DNA of 64,000 bases from JAUIET01 sp045106985 (GCA_045106985.1 JBGCFQ010000024.1:1-64000); one strand, 5' to 3'; numbered from the stretch's first letter, positions 35,956 to 45,244 are shown. Numbers and translations are program-made. Notes: generated by a model from the sequence alone, not told the origin.

Positions 35956-36747
35956 TCAGCTAACCGCAAACGACTCCAAATGCCCATCAACATTCATCGC
36001 CTGCCCAGTTACCTTCGATGCCGAATCAGAAGCAAGAAACAAAGCCATATCCGCAATATCCTGACCACCTATCATCGTTCGCATAGAACAACTTTGCGTG
36101 TAGCCATCCAAAATACTTTGCTCGCTTACACCCTTTTTTTCAGCTTCCGCCGCAATAACACGGCTCATGCGCTCACCCTCAATGGAACCAGGGCAAATAG
36201 CATTCACTCGAATACCGCTGGCACCTAACTCCATCGCCAAACTCTTCGTAAAGCCTAACACAGCCCATTTTGCTGAAGAGTAGGGTGAGCGCATAGGGTA
36301 GCCGTGCCAGCCCGCTGTTGAGGAAATATTGATGATGCTACCGCGTCCCTGGCTGCCGTTTTTGCGTATAAGGGGAATGGCTTTGCGGCTGCAAAGAAAA
36401 GTGCCGTCAAGGCTTACCGCCACGCAACGTCGCCAGTCTTCAAAGGCTATTTCTTCGACCGGTGCGGTTGGGCCCTGAATGCCTGCACAGTTAACCAGTA
36501 TGTCCAAACCTTGAGGCAGGTGTTGTTGTAGGTTGGTGAACAGTTCATCAACCGCTGACTCACTGGAAACATCGGCGATTGATGTGGTCGCATCAGGCCA
36601 TTGCAAGCCAAATTGTTCAAGTGCCCGCTCGTCTACATCAACAACGTGCACGGTGGCGCCGGCTCTAATAAAACTTGTTGCAATGCTGTGGCCAATTCCG
36701 CTGGCACCGGCGGTAACTATGATTTGCTTGCCTTTGAAATCTGTCAT
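35956..36747 (-). CDS. SDR family oxidoreductase
   Basis: A 263-residue classical SDR. It shows the cofactor motif TAGASGIGHSIA, VNCAGIQGP in place of NNAG, INISSTAGWHG, the catalytic SPYSSAKWA and CPGSIEGERM. The frame stays open to 36993, but the ATG at 36747 has AAGGA ten bases before it and gives the normal N terminus. It is divergent from an acyl-CoA ligase, with a strong palindrome in between. The substrate is unknown, probably a hydroxy intermediate of the same pathway. Confidence 0.88.
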   Translation of the reverse strand: MTDFKGKQIIVTAGASGIGHSIATSFIRAGATVHVVDVDERALEQFGLQWPDATTSIADVSSESAVDELFTNLQQHLPQGLDILVNCAGIQGPTAPVEEIAFEDWRRCVAVSLDGTFLCSRKAIPLIRKNGSQGRGSIINISSTAGWHGYPMRSPYSSAKWAVLGFTKSLAMELGASGIRVNAICPGSIEGERMSRVIAAEAEKKGVSEQSILDGYTQSCSMRTMIGGQDIADMALFLASDSASKVTGQAMNVDGHLESFAVS

Positions 36748-36825
36748 GTCACTGTGTTCCTTTGGCTTGTCTGATGGGACAAGCCTAGATTGATACGATA
36801 TTTCGAGTGCGGACATTATATTGAT

Positions 36826-36855
36826 GCTTATCAAATGTCGATAATCTTGATAAGC
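36826..36855. promoter_or_regulatory. 30-base palindrome in divergent promoter, operator candidate
   Basis: Perfect arms GCTTATCAA and TTGATAAGC with a 12-base spacer lie between the divergent SDR and acyl-CoA ligase genes. Symmetry and position suggest joint repression of both genes by a dimeric regulator. Confidence 0.5.
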
Positions 36856-36947
36856 CAAAAGCTTGTGTCTCTGCGCCGCAGCATGCTTTTCTTTTACTCG
36901 TTGCCGAGGTAATGTAGAGCTATAAGATAACAAAGAGGAAGTACGTA

Positions 36948-38495
36948 ATGTACCCAGGACACTACGCAGAACTGCACCCGGATAGAGCCGCATTTATTAT
37001 GGCTGGTAGCGGCGAGTTTGTGACTTATCGCGAACTTGAAGCGCGGGCTAATCAGTTGGCGCATTATCTTCGCGAGCAGGGGCTAAACAGACTTGACCAT
37101 TACTCAGTGTTTATGGAGAACAATAGCCGCTATGTTGAAAGTTGTGCCGCCGGTGAGCGAGCAGGGCTTTATTACACCTGCATCAACTCTTTTTTAAAAG
37201 GCGAAGAGTTGGCCTATATTCTCAACAATAGCCAATCAAAGATTCTAATCACGTCGGTTGAAAAATTGGCCATCGCCACTGAAGCACTAAAGAGCTGCCC
37301 CAATATCACCCAATGTTTAGTTGTTGGGGGCGAGACGCAAAGCGACAGTGTGCTTAGTTTTGAAGAAACGCTTGCTTCCTATCCTACTACGCCTATCGCC
37401 GACGAGTTTCTTGGTGCTGCAATGTTGTATTCGTCGGGTACCACAGGCCAACCTAAGGGCATTTTGCGTCCATTGGAGGAAGTGCCTCCAGGCCAGACAT
37501 CGCCACTTTTTGATTTCTTAATGGGTATGTGGAAGTATCGGGAGGACATGGTTTATTTATCGCCTGCGCCGCTGTATCACTCTGCACCTCAGTCTGCTGT
37601 GGCGTCTGTTATACGCATGGGCGGCACTGCAGTGATTATGGAACGCTTTGATCCGGCAGAATACCTTGGCCTTTTGTCTAAGCATCAGATATCACATAGC
37701 CAACTTGTGCCTACAATGTTCAGTCGAATGTTAAAGCTGCCTGAAGACGTTAGGGCTGCGGCCGATGTCTCGTCGCTAGAGGTAGTCATTCACGCTGCGG
37801 CGCCGTGCCCGGTGCAGGTTAAAGAAGCGATGATCGAGTGGTGGGGCCCGATTATTCATGAGTATTACGGCGCTACCGAAGCCCTGGGATTTGCCGCGTT
37901 GAACAGCGAAGAGTGGTTAGCCAATAAGGGCAGCGTGGGTAAAGTTGTACTCGGTGAATTACATGTTCTTGATGAAGACGGTAAGGAATGCGCTCCGGAA
38001 GAGCCCGGTGAGCTGTGGTTTAAAACGGCATCGGATTTTAGTTACTTTAATAATGACGCCAAGACTGAGGCGGGACGATCTGCCGACGGCTCAATGAGTA
38101 CAGTGGGTGATGTTGGCTATGTTAAAGACGGGTTTCTGTACCTGACTGATCGATCTACCTTCATGATTATTTCGGGGGGTGTAAACGTTTATCCTCAGGA
38201 AACTGAGAACTTGCTTATTACGCACCCTAAGGTGGCGGACGCTGCGGTATTCGGCGTGCCAAACGAAGAATTGGGCGAGGAAGTGAAGGCGGTTGTGCAG
38301 GTTCTGGAAGGCGTAGAAGCAAGCAACGACTTGGTTAACGAGCTAATGGCCTTTTGCTTAGAAAACCTTTCACGGCAGAAATGCCCTCGGTCAATTGACT
38401 TCGAAGAGCAACTGCCGAGGTTGCCAACCGGAAAGTTGTATAAGCGATTGTTGAAAGATCGCTACTGGGCAGAACACAAGAACCGAATTCTTTAG
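36948..38495 (+). CDS. Acyl-CoA ligase (AMP-binding family)
   Basis: A 515-residue adenylate-forming ligase. The motifs YSSGTTGQPKGI, YYGATEALGF, TVGDVGYV, the hinge DRSTFMIISGGVNVYP and the C-terminal lysine in LPTGKLYKR are intact. It differs clearly from the ligase at 29726 and has the GILRPLEE insertion seen in a subgroup of fatty-acid or steroid-acid ligases. It is divergent from an SDR and ends at a hairpin shared with the convergent glutaredoxin-like gene. Confidence 0.9.
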   Translation: MYPGHYAELHPDRAAFIMAGSGEFVTYRELEARANQLAHYLREQGLNRLDHYSVFMENNSRYVESCAAGERAGLYYTCINSFLKGEELAYILNNSQSKILITSVEKLAIATEALKSCPNITQCLVVGGETQSDSVLSFEETLASYPTTPIADEFLGAAMLYSSGTTGQPKGILRPLEEVPPGQTSPLFDFLMGMWKYREDMVYLSPAPLYHSAPQSAVASVIRMGGTAVIMERFDPAEYLGLLSKHQISHSQLVPTMFSRMLKLPEDVRAAADVSSLEVVIHAAAPCPVQVKEAMIEWWGPIIHEYYGATEALGFAALNSEEWLANKGSVGKVVLGELHVLDEDGKECAPEEPGELWFKTASDFSYFNNDAKTEAGRSADGSMSTVGDVGYVKDGFLYLTDRSTFMIISGGVNVYPQETENLLITHPKVADAAVFGVPNEELGEEVKAVVQVLEGVEASNDLVNELMAFCLENLSRQKCPRSIDFEEQLPRLPTGKLYKRLLKDRYWAEHKNRIL

Positions 38496-38499
38496 TTCT

Positions 38500-38528
38500 T
38501 GCTGTTTAGCTCGCCGAGCTAAACAGCA
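38500..38528. terminator. Hairpin between convergent genes
   Basis: Perfect 13-base arms (TGCTGTTTAGCTC and GAGCTAAACAGCA) with a three-base loop lie between the ligase and the convergent gene, whose stop codon is inside the right arm. T-runs are lacking, yet the stem is very stable. Confidence 0.6.
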
Positions 38529-39265
38529 TAGGTGGTTTTTAAATAGCTGATGATGTCGCTGGACTCAGCCATTTCTACGCCGGTATTTGGGTCTACCAGA
38601 TAAGGTATGGACACTGTGCCTGCGCGTTTTTTCAGTTCAATGCGGCTTTCCAATGTTGACTCAAGCTCTATACCCATTTTTTCGCGAAGGGAAGGCGGCA
38701 GCCAATCCTGCCAAGACTCACGGCCTGAAGAATGAAGCAGGTAAGGGATTTCCATCTCGGTAAGCAACTCTCTCACAGGCCTGGCAAAAGGACTGCTTTC
38801 AAAACTGTAAAGCTCCAGTGGCTTTGCCGGTAAACGCGACGGCTTTACCCGCGTTCCGCTGGCTGGGCGCAAAGCTGATGCGAATGCCGAGCCGATCTTT
38901 TGCAGCGCGCTTAGCTGCCATTTGATTGGTACTGGTCGCTTCCCATAAGTTTTGAAAAGGTACTCTATGGTGTCTACGGATTCATACATCTGTGCACCGG
39001 TGTTGGGGTCAACCAAAAATGGGAACTGCGCTTTGCCGCCCATTTCGATAACCTTGGGCCTAAAGCGTTCTCCATTTTTCGGGCAAGGGTAAATCATGGC
39101 GCTGATGTCAAGCTCAGTAAGCGCTTCACGGGTTAACCGGCAAAACGGACAACCTTCCATATCATAAAGCTCTAGTGTTTTCTTTGGCTTAAGTTGTGCC
39201 GGTGAGGTTGATATACCAACGGCGGGTCTCACAAATGTTGCGAGCATCGAGCTTAGAGTGTTCAT
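38519..39265 (-). CDS. Tandem glutaredoxin/GST-N domain protein
   Basis: A 248-residue protein made of two thioredoxin-fold domains of the glutaredoxin/GST-N type. Domain 1 (about residues 28-105) has LELYDMEGCPFCRLTREAL with an intact CPFC site and FPFLVDPNTGAQMYESVDTI. Domain 2 (about 145-245) repeats the plan as LELYSFESSPFARPVRELL with SPFA instead of CxxC and IPYLVDPNTGVEMAESSDII. One redox-active and one inactive domain in one chain suggest a glutathione-linked reductase or an adaptor. A short basic linker separates them. The function is not established. Confidence 0.85.
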   Translation of the reverse strand: MNTLSSMLATFVRPAVGISTSPAQLKPKKTLELYDMEGCPFCRLTREALTELDISAMIYPCPKNGERFRPKVIEMGGKAQFPFLVDPNTGAQMYESVDTIEYLFKTYGKRPVPIKWQLSALQKIGSAFASALRPASGTRVKPSRLPAKPLELYSFESSPFARPVRELLTEMEIPYLLHSSGRESWQDWLPPSLREKMGIELESTLESRIELKKRAGTVSIPYLVDPNTGVEMAESSDIISYLKTTYAV

Positions 39266-39333
39266 CTTAATTCCTTACAAATCTTTGGGTGTGCGTTGGA
39301 ATGCGCAGCTGCCAAGGCCGTTTCTAATAGCGG

Positions 39334-39816
39334 CTAATGGTGATGGCCGCCCACGCCATGCGCATGCCCATGCGACACTTCTTCGGCGCTTGCTTCACGG
39401 ACTTCGATAATTTCAATGTCGAAGCTCAAGTCTGCGCCCGCCAAAGGATGGTTAGCGTCTACGTCGACGTTAAATTTTCCAACCTTGATTATTGTGACGT
39501 CGCGATGACCTTCGGATGTATTGATTTTTACTGTATCGCCTTTTTTCAGCTTACCTTTCTTCAGTACGTGTTTGATAGGCACTCGCTGTTGCGCGTCTTC
39601 ATGCCTTGGGCCGTAAGCTTTGGCGGCCGGTATGTCTGCCGTAAAAATATCGCCAGCACTTCGGCCCTCCATAGCTTCCTCCAAGCCAGCAATTATGCCG
39701 CGATGGCCGTGCAGGTAAGCAATGGGGTCGCCATCGCGAGAACTTTCTAGTTCTATGCCATCACTTTTCGAAAGTCGGTAATGAAAGCTGACGACGCTGT
39801 TTTTGCTGATGTTCAC
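39334..39816 (-). CDS. slyD: FKBP-type peptidyl-prolyl isomerase SlyD
   Basis: A 160-residue SlyD-type peptidyl-prolyl cis-trans isomerase and chaperone of the cytoplasm. The N-terminal MNISKNSVVSFHYRLS and YLHGHRGIIAGLEEAMEG are FKBP core elements, the middle part is the insert-in-flap domain (IPAAKAYGPR to VDANHPLAGADLSF), and the end is a His-rich tail (HGHAHGVGGHHH) that can bind nickel. The tail is shorter than in E. coli. The gene stands alone. Confidence 0.93.
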   Translation of the reverse strand: MNISKNSVVSFHYRLSKSDGIELESSRDGDPIAYLHGHRGIIAGLEEAMEGRSAGDIFTADIPAAKAYGPRHEDAQQRVPIKHVLKKGKLKKGDTVKINTSEGHRDVTIIKVGKFNVDVDANHPLAGADLSFDIEIIEVREASAEEVSHGHAHGVGGHHH

Positions 39817-39995
39817 TTTAATGCCCTTAGAGTCTTGGTGGAGATACGGTTGCCCGCTGATAACAGATCACTATGCCGCGAAATACAGCCCTTTGTAAAC
39901 TGCAGCGCTGATATTTCAGGATAAACGCAAGTGATGTTGGACGGCTGGTTCGCCCTTCATCGCAACAGGTATGACTCTACTCGGCAGGACTTATG

Positions 39996-41045
39996 CTAGC
40001 GAGTAAGCTTTTCCATTAGCGGTGCAATCATCCCCGATCCGTGGTTAGGAAAGTCGGTGAAATTGGCATCTACTTTCATCATGGCCATCATTTTCTTCTC
40101 CATGATGACAGCGAAACGCCACATAACGAATAACTCGTACCAAGCGATGTTATCAATTGGCAGGCCTGTGGCGTGGCTCCATTGTTTATAGGCGTCGGCG
40201 AACTCAGGTATTCCGCTCATCTTCTCCGTACCTAAGCCAACCGAATTGGTGTGGTCTATCCAGAAGTACCACGCCAGGTCCGTGAGCGGATCACCAATGC
40301 TGGCCAGCTCCCAATCAACCACGGCGATGGGTTTCAGGTTTTGGTAAATGATATTGCCAGGGCGCGAATCCCCCCAGCAGAGCTTTCTGGGACCTTGCTG
40401 CGGCAGTGTTTGCTGTAAAAGTTGCCAAGCTTCATCAAGTATTGGATCGGCTGATTCGCGCAGCCCTTGCTCTACCAGGCTTTGGTACATTCGCATTTCA
40501 TGTGCAGCGGGAGCTTCGTCAGCCCCTGATCTTGGAAGGCTTGGCAGGTCGTAGTTTTCGATCGGTATTTGATGAATCTTGCTGAGAGTCATTAGGCCGT
40601 TGTGCCACATTGTTGAGCGGTCTTTTTCCGTCAACTCGCTAACCCAGCTGCCAAATGCCATGGGCGGCTGGTCTGGGGGAATCAAGCCGTCACAGAAATT
40701 CATCACGTAGAAATCACTGCCGAGCAAATCTGCATTGGCTTCATAGCCAACAAGACCGGGCACTGGAATACCGTGCTCGGCAACTATGCCCATAATGTCG
40801 TATTGCAGCTTAAGGTCGTGCGATTCAAACACTTCGCTTTGTCTGGGAGCCATACGTAATACGAATTTGTCCTGGCCACCCTTCCAGTTAGCATCAAACA
40901 ACAGAGTTACGCTGCTTTCACCGCTCGCTTCAGGAAAGTTCAGCTCGCCGATGTTGAAATCATCGCCTTTGTTAAGCTGCTGGCCCAACCAAGCTTCAAG
41001 GTTCTGTCGAATGACTTCCAGATCACCTACGTCTTGCTTTCCCAT
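39996..41045 (-). CDS. Phosphotransferase family protein (APH/ACAD10-like)
   Basis: A 349-residue kinase-fold protein of the aminoglycoside-phosphotransferase superfamily. The catalytic loop is LCWGDSRPGNIIY and the metal-binding Asp is in AVVDWELASIGDPLTDLAW. Such proteins occur next to acyl-CoA dehydrogenases in bacteria and as a domain of human ACAD10, where they phosphorylate 4-hydroxy acids or acyl-CoAs before further oxidation. That role fits the acyl-CoA setting here. The esterase gene lies 49 bases upstream in the same direction. Confidence 0.87.
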   Translation of the reverse strand: MGKQDVGDLEVIRQNLEAWLGQQLNKGDDFNIGELNFPEASGESSVTLLFDANWKGGQDKFVLRMAPRQSEVFESHDLKLQYDIMGIVAEHGIPVPGLVGYEANADLLGSDFYVMNFCDGLIPPDQPPMAFGSWVSELTEKDRSTMWHNGLMTLSKIHQIPIENYDLPSLPRSGADEAPAAHEMRMYQSLVEQGLRESADPILDEAWQLLQQTLPQQGPRKLCWGDSRPGNIIYQNLKPIAVVDWELASIGDPLTDLAWYFWIDHTNSVGLGTEKMSGIPEFADAYKQWSHATGLPIDNIAWYELFVMWRFAVIMEKKMMAMMKVDANFTDFPNHGSGMIAPLMEKLTR

Positions 41046-41094
41046 AACCTTGTCCTCTATTTGTAGTATTTATTATCTATGGTTTCTAGAAGGG

Positions 41095-41979
41095 TTATTG
41101 TGCGTGAAGCCAGTTAACAATTTCTGCCACACCCTTGTCGTGTTCTTCGCCAGGGCCTCCAACGCCAATAAAGCCATGCGCATAGCCTGGGTAATCCGTG
41201 TATTGGACCTCGCACCCCGCAGACCGCAATTGTTCTGCATATTCTGCGCCTTCATCATGCAGTGGATCGTTCTCGGCGGTTATCAGTAATGCAGGCGGTA
41301 GCTTGCTAAGGTCGGCAACACTGGCGGGCGTTGCCAAGGGATGCTCAGTTTGGCCTGGCTTCCAGGAGGTACTTGTTTCCAGATAGCTGTTCCAGAACCA
41401 CTGCATAGTGTTGGTGGTTAATGCATAGCCTGTGCCCTTAGTTTGATAGCTGGCGAAATTCTTGCTGAAATGGGCAACCACAGGGTAGATCAACACTTGG
41501 CCTCGAATAGCGTGTAAGCCCTTGTCGCGAGCTTGCTGAGCCACAATGGCCGCTAGGTTGCCTCCTGCACTGTCGCCGCCCACAAACAATCTAGAGGCGT
41601 CTATTCCAAGTTTCTCAGTGTTTGCCGTTACCCATTCAAACGCGCTGACAGAGTCGGTAGCAGCGGTAGGGAAGGGGTGCTCGGGTGCCAGTCTGTAGTC
41701 TACAGAAATGATCATGTAGCCAGATTTGTCGCAGAGGTCTCTGCAGCACTTGTCATAGGAGTCGACGTTGCCAATCACCCAGCCCCCGCCGTGATAGTAA
41801 ATCAGCGTGGGGAAAGGGCCATCGCTAGTGGGGGGCGTGTATACGCGCAACTTTATGCTTCCGTCACTGACTGGAACAACTACGTCTTTGCAAGCAATAT
41901 GCGGTGCTTTGCGTGATCGCCATTGAACCTTCATGCCAAAATTAAAAGCTGTTCTAAATAGAGTGGCTTTAATGCCCAT
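41095..41979 (-). CDS. Alpha/beta hydrolase, hormone-sensitive-lipase (HSL) family esterase
   Basis: A carboxylesterase of about 294 residues from the HSL family. The oxyanion motif YYHGGGWVIGN, the nucleophile GGDSAGGN, the Asp in ENDPLHDEG and the His in YAHGF complete the catalytic set. The frame extends to a TTG at 42033, but that codon has no Shine-Dalgarno; the ATG at 41979 is preferred, with moderate certainty. It may free a carboxylic acid or alcohol for the ligase and dehydrogenases nearby. It is divergent from a MarR regulator. Confidence 0.87.
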   Translation of the reverse strand: MGIKATLFRTAFNFGMKVQWRSRKAPHIACKDVVVPVSDGSIKLRVYTPPTSDGPFPTLIYYHGGGWVIGNVDSYDKCCRDLCDKSGYMIISVDYRLAPEHPFPTAATDSVSAFEWVTANTEKLGIDASRLFVGGDSAGGNLAAIVAQQARDKGLHAIRGQVLIYPVVAHFSKNFASYQTKGTGYALTTNTMQWFWNSYLETSTSWKPGQTEHPLATPASVADLSKLPPALLITAENDPLHDEGAEYAEQLRSAGCEVQYTDYPGYAHGFIGVGGPGEEHDKGVAEIVNWLHAQ

Positions 41980-42168
41980 GCTGATTTTCTCAATTAACTT
42001 ATCTTTGCCATTGTGAGTTGATCGGGCGCACAACTCTATTACAGATATGTCGCTTAATTTGTTGCGTGATAAGTGAGTAATCAGCTATTATGCATGTATA
42101 CGGTAGCCGCCTGACAATACAGGCGCTGATTAAGCACTTTTCTACGTACAGCTTAGGGAGTGGGCGAT

Positions 42169-42597
42169 ATGGTCACTAGGAACAATTCAAGCGCGCAAGA
42201 ACACCTATTGCTGGAGTTTCTCGAAGTAGCAGCCAGGGTAGAGCGTAAGCTTGATCGGGGTTTGTCTGTCATTCGTGGCGTAAGCTTTAGTGAGTACCGC
42301 CTGCTGCGTGCACTGGCGGCTCAGCATGCGCTTAGCTCCACGCGGGTTGACCTTGCCTCGGCAGTGGGTTTAACGCCGTCAGCCGTAACACGAGCGCTAA
42401 AGCCGCTTGAAAAGCTGCACTATGTAAAAACCGAGAAGAGTGCACGTGACGCCCGGCAAAGTTTGGCAACTCTAACGCCTTCCGGACAGGAGCTCTTGAG
42501 CGACACTCAAGGAATACTGACCGATATAATGCGTTCGATGCCTATTGAGGAATTGAGTGCAACCGGGGTTAGCGCTTTTGCGGCTAAGATTCGCTAA
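42169..42597 (+). CDS. MarR family transcriptional regulator
   Basis: A 142-residue MarR-type winged-helix regulator. The recognition segment is LASAVGLTPSAVTRALKPLE and the wing is VKTEKSARDARQSLATLT. An in-frame GTG at 42160 is possible, but AGGGAG lies eight bases before the ATG at 42169. It is divergent from the esterase and convergent with the sulfotransferase (five bases between stops), so the esterase-phosphotransferase pair is its most likely target. Confidence 0.9.
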   Translation: MVTRNNSSAQEHLLLEFLEVAARVERKLDRGLSVIRGVSFSEYRLLRALAAQHALSSTRVDLASAVGLTPSAVTRALKPLEKLHYVKTEKSARDARQSLATLTPSGQELLSDTQGILTDIMRSMPIEELSATGVSAFAAKIR

Positions 42598-42602
42598 GAG
42601 AC

Positions 42603-43847
42603 TTACATGAACTGGTCGGTATAGAAGCTAAATCGCTGGCGCAGCGCATTCATATCGGCGCCGAACTGACCTTCCAGATCAAACACAACGTTGCCGTAAT
42701 CACCGCGTTTCTTTTCAACAAAGCTGGTGAGCTCTGAGCGTGCTTGCCGGGTCATTTCTACACCAGCCTTAGCGTAGATTTTTTCAATCCAGCTAATATC
42801 GTCACTTATAAATTCTGTAAAAGGAACATCAATGCTTTGTGCGGCCGGTAAATTTGGTCGGTCACGTACGCAGGCTAAGAGTAAGTGTTCTACTCGATCA
42901 GTCCAGTATTCCAGCAGTTCATCCATTAACACTTTGTTTCGGCTAGTGCGATGACTATAGGCCTGAATCGTGAGCGTTGACGCGAGAACGTTCAGCGGGT
43001 CGCGCTGAGTAACGGCAAAGGTAGCGTCGGGAAACACTTTTTGTAACACGGGCAATTGCTCTAGGTGCTGCGGACACTTTAGCACCCATCTTGTAGGTGT
43101 GTCAGTCTCGCGTTGCTGCCAAACCAAAAGCTTGAGCACATCGCGCATGTACTCATACTGTGATGTTTGATCCGTAGCGTAGTAGTCATCACGCCAGCGA
43201 GGCGAATGCGCAAGCCATTCGTAATTGTAGGACCCAAAGTTAGGTCCCATCAATTCAAGCTCTTCATGAATATGATTAGGGTCCATAGGATGCACAGCCG
43301 CTACCAGTTCTGAAACCGACTGCATGGCAGCCCACTGCTCCGCGCATCGCTGATAGCGCGGGTCTGTGCCATCGGCCAACAGTGCCTCGCCTGGCCGGGG
43401 AACCGGTTCGTAACTTTCCCACAGTGGCAGCGATCTAAACCGCGAGTCGGACGCCAGCAAGTTCAACATATGCGTTGTACCTGACCTTGGCAAGCCGACA
43501 ACAATGATGGGCTCGCGTATCTCGATGTCGAGAATTTCGGGATGCTTGGTCCATTGGTCTTGTATGAGTAATCGGCTGGTAGCGTGTTGAACGAGCTTAT
43601 TACGAAGTGAAAGTTTGCCAAGATTAATCAGCCCTTCGTCGCTTTGCCATTCGTCACAAAGAAGATCCAAACGATGCAAGTAATCGTCCGGCCCCCAATC
43701 TTGCATCCCGGTGACCTGTTCAGCCTCGCGCATAATTTCGTCGCGATTTAGCTGAACATCCAGCGAGTCTGTATAGGCTATTGCACCTTTCTGCGCATCA
43801 GTCAGTGCGGGATTTGCGAGATCATTAACGTAAATCTTCTTACTCAT
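42603..43847 (-). CDS. Sulfotransferase family protein
   Basis: A 414-residue protein with the PAPS-binding loop GLPRSGTTHMLNLLA near residue 118 and the later TQRDPLNVLAS, which corresponds to the 3'-phosphate-binding RDP segment. The family transfers sulfate from PAPS to hydroxyl groups of small molecules or glycans. Proteins of this long type are frequent near steroid and lipid catabolic genes, but no acceptor can be named. It is divergent from an SDR. Confidence 0.85.
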   Translation of the reverse strand: MSKKIYVNDLANPALTDAQKGAIAYTDSLDVQLNRDEIMREAEQVTGMQDWGPDDYLHRLDLLCDEWQSDEGLINLGKLSLRNKLVQHATSRLLIQDQWTKHPEILDIEIREPIIVVGLPRSGTTHMLNLLASDSRFRSLPLWESYEPVPRPGEALLADGTDPRYQRCAEQWAAMQSVSELVAAVHPMDPNHIHEELELMGPNFGSYNYEWLAHSPRWRDDYYATDQTSQYEYMRDVLKLLVWQQRETDTPTRWVLKCPQHLEQLPVLQKVFPDATFAVTQRDPLNVLASTLTIQAYSHRTSRNKVLMDELLEYWTDRVEHLLLACVRDRPNLPAAQSIDVPFTEFISDDISWIEKIYAKAGVEMTRQARSELTSFVEKKRGDYGNVVFDLEGQFGADMNALRQRFSFYTDQFM

Positions 43848-43943
43848 AAAGTGTCACTAGGTATGAATGAAAATAGTGTCATAGAGTCCATTGTCATCGT
43901 AAGTTGCTCTCAAGGCCATTACAATTCCTAAGGTTAATACTCA

Positions 43944-44699
43944 GTGGGTATCGCTATGTTTGATTTAACCGGTAAAGTGGCGCTTGTGACGGGCGCCGGG
44001 CGTGGCGTTGGAGCTGGTATTGCCAGCGCTTTGAGCCAACAGGGCGCCAAGCTAGCGATTAATGATTATTTTCCGGACAGAGCCGAGGAGATGGCAGTAA
44101 GCCTTCGCGCCCTCGGTCGAGAGGCAATTGCGGTACCTTTCGATGTGTCTGATGGGGCAGCGGTAGACGCTGGGTTTAGCTTAGTTGAAGAGTCGATTGG
44201 TCCGGTCGATATACTGGTGAATAACGTTGGTACCTTAGCCCATGGCATGGTGCCACAATCGTTTCTTAAAACACCGGAAGACATGTGGCAAAAGCATTTC
44301 GACAACAATCTGTACGGTACCTTGCATTGCACAAAACGAGCGGTGCAAGGCATGGGTGATCGAGGGTGGGGTAGAGTTGTTGCGATCTCATCAGATGCTG
44401 GCAGGCTTGGGCATTACGGCTCTTCTATTTATGGCGCAGCAAAAGCAGGGATGGAAGGCTTGATGCGCACCATAGCAAAAGAGTTTGGTAAAAAAGGAGT
44501 AACCGCCAACTCGATTGTATTGGGTTTAATTAATACAGTTCCTGAAGAGTTTTCTGACGGCGCCGAGAAGTACTACAGCACCGGGCGCATAGGAACACCT
44601 GATGATATTGGCGCAGCGACGGTTTACCTATGTTCTGATGAAGCGTCTTGGGTGACGGGGCACAGCTTGGTGGTTAATGGGGGCTTTCTGGGGGCCTAG
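43944..44699 (+). CDS. SDR family oxidoreductase
   Basis: A 251-residue SDR with TGAGRGVGAGIA, NNVGTL in place of NNAG, AISSDAGRLG, the catalytic IYGAAKAG and the C-terminal GHSLVVNGGF. It resembles FabG-like 3-hydroxyacyl or cyclohexanol-type dehydrogenases. The GTG at 43944 has AAGG ten bases before it; the ATG at 43956 (MFDLTGK) is an alternative. A lipoprotein gene follows 49 bases later on the same strand. Confidence 0.87.
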   Translation: MGIAMFDLTGKVALVTGAGRGVGAGIASALSQQGAKLAINDYFPDRAEEMAVSLRALGREAIAVPFDVSDGAAVDAGFSLVEESIGPVDILVNNVGTLAHGMVPQSFLKTPEDMWQKHFDNNLYGTLHCTKRAVQGMGDRGWGRVVAISSDAGRLGHYGSSIYGAAKAGMEGLMRTIAKEFGKKGVTANSIVLGLINTVPEEFSDGAEKYYSTGRIGTPDDIGAATVYLCSDEASWVTGHSLVVNGGFLGA

Positions 44700-44748
44700 T
44701 ATTTTGGTCCTAGAGCACAATATAAAATTAACAGTGGAGAAAAAGTCG

Positions 44749-45201
44749 ATGAAGACCCTGCTAATGACAGCACTCGTCTCGCTAATAGCAATTGCAGGAT
44801 GTTCGCAATCCAAAGTTGCCGATTCGGATGAGGAGAAATTGCGTGTGGCTCGCTCAATGGTTGAAGCATGGAACACGCTTAATTGGGAGCAGGTATACGA
44901 TTTGTTTACCGAAGACGGTGTTTTGCATAGCGTAATGCATGAACCCGTAGTTGGCCGGCCCGCCATACGCGAACGACTAGACTACCTGGAAAAAGGCGTG
45001 GACCGCATTGAGTTGCAGATTAGACACATGGGTGTCATAGATGGGGTGGTATTCATGGAGCGAGTCGACGATTTTGAATTCAACGGCCGACATGGTGTGG
45101 TTCCTGTAGTCGGAGTGTTAGAAATTAAGGGCGGCAAGGTGGCCGAGTGGCGCGAATATTATGACCGAGCGACATTGGAACGTGCTGTGGCGCCTGAGTG
45201 A
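44749..45201 (+). CDS. Limonene-epoxide-hydrolase-fold lipoprotein
   Basis: A 150-residue protein with a lipoprotein signal (LIAIAGC, Cys18) followed by a SnoaL/NTF2-type cone fold. EPVVGRPAIRERL, FMERVDDFE and VAEWREYYD line up with limonene-1,2-epoxide hydrolase. Of its active-site residues, Arg99 and Asp101 are kept (Arg105, Asp107), but Asp132 is Glu136, and Tyr53 and Asn55 appear to be His60 and Val62. So it may hydrolyse a different epoxide or only bind a lipophile. A lipid-anchored member is unusual, as known ones are cytoplasmic. The start is set by GGAG ten bases before the ATG. Confidence 0.8.
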   Translation: MKTLLMTALVSLIAIAGCSQSKVADSDEEKLRVARSMVEAWNTLNWEQVYDLFTEDGVLHSVMHEPVVGRPAIRERLDYLEKGVDRIELQIRHMGVIDGVVFMERVDDFEFNGRHGVVPVVGVLEIKGGKVAEWREYYDRATLERAVAPE

Positions 45202-45244
45202 TAGACTAAGCCTAGACGCGCTTGGCGACTCGAGGCTTACTTAA

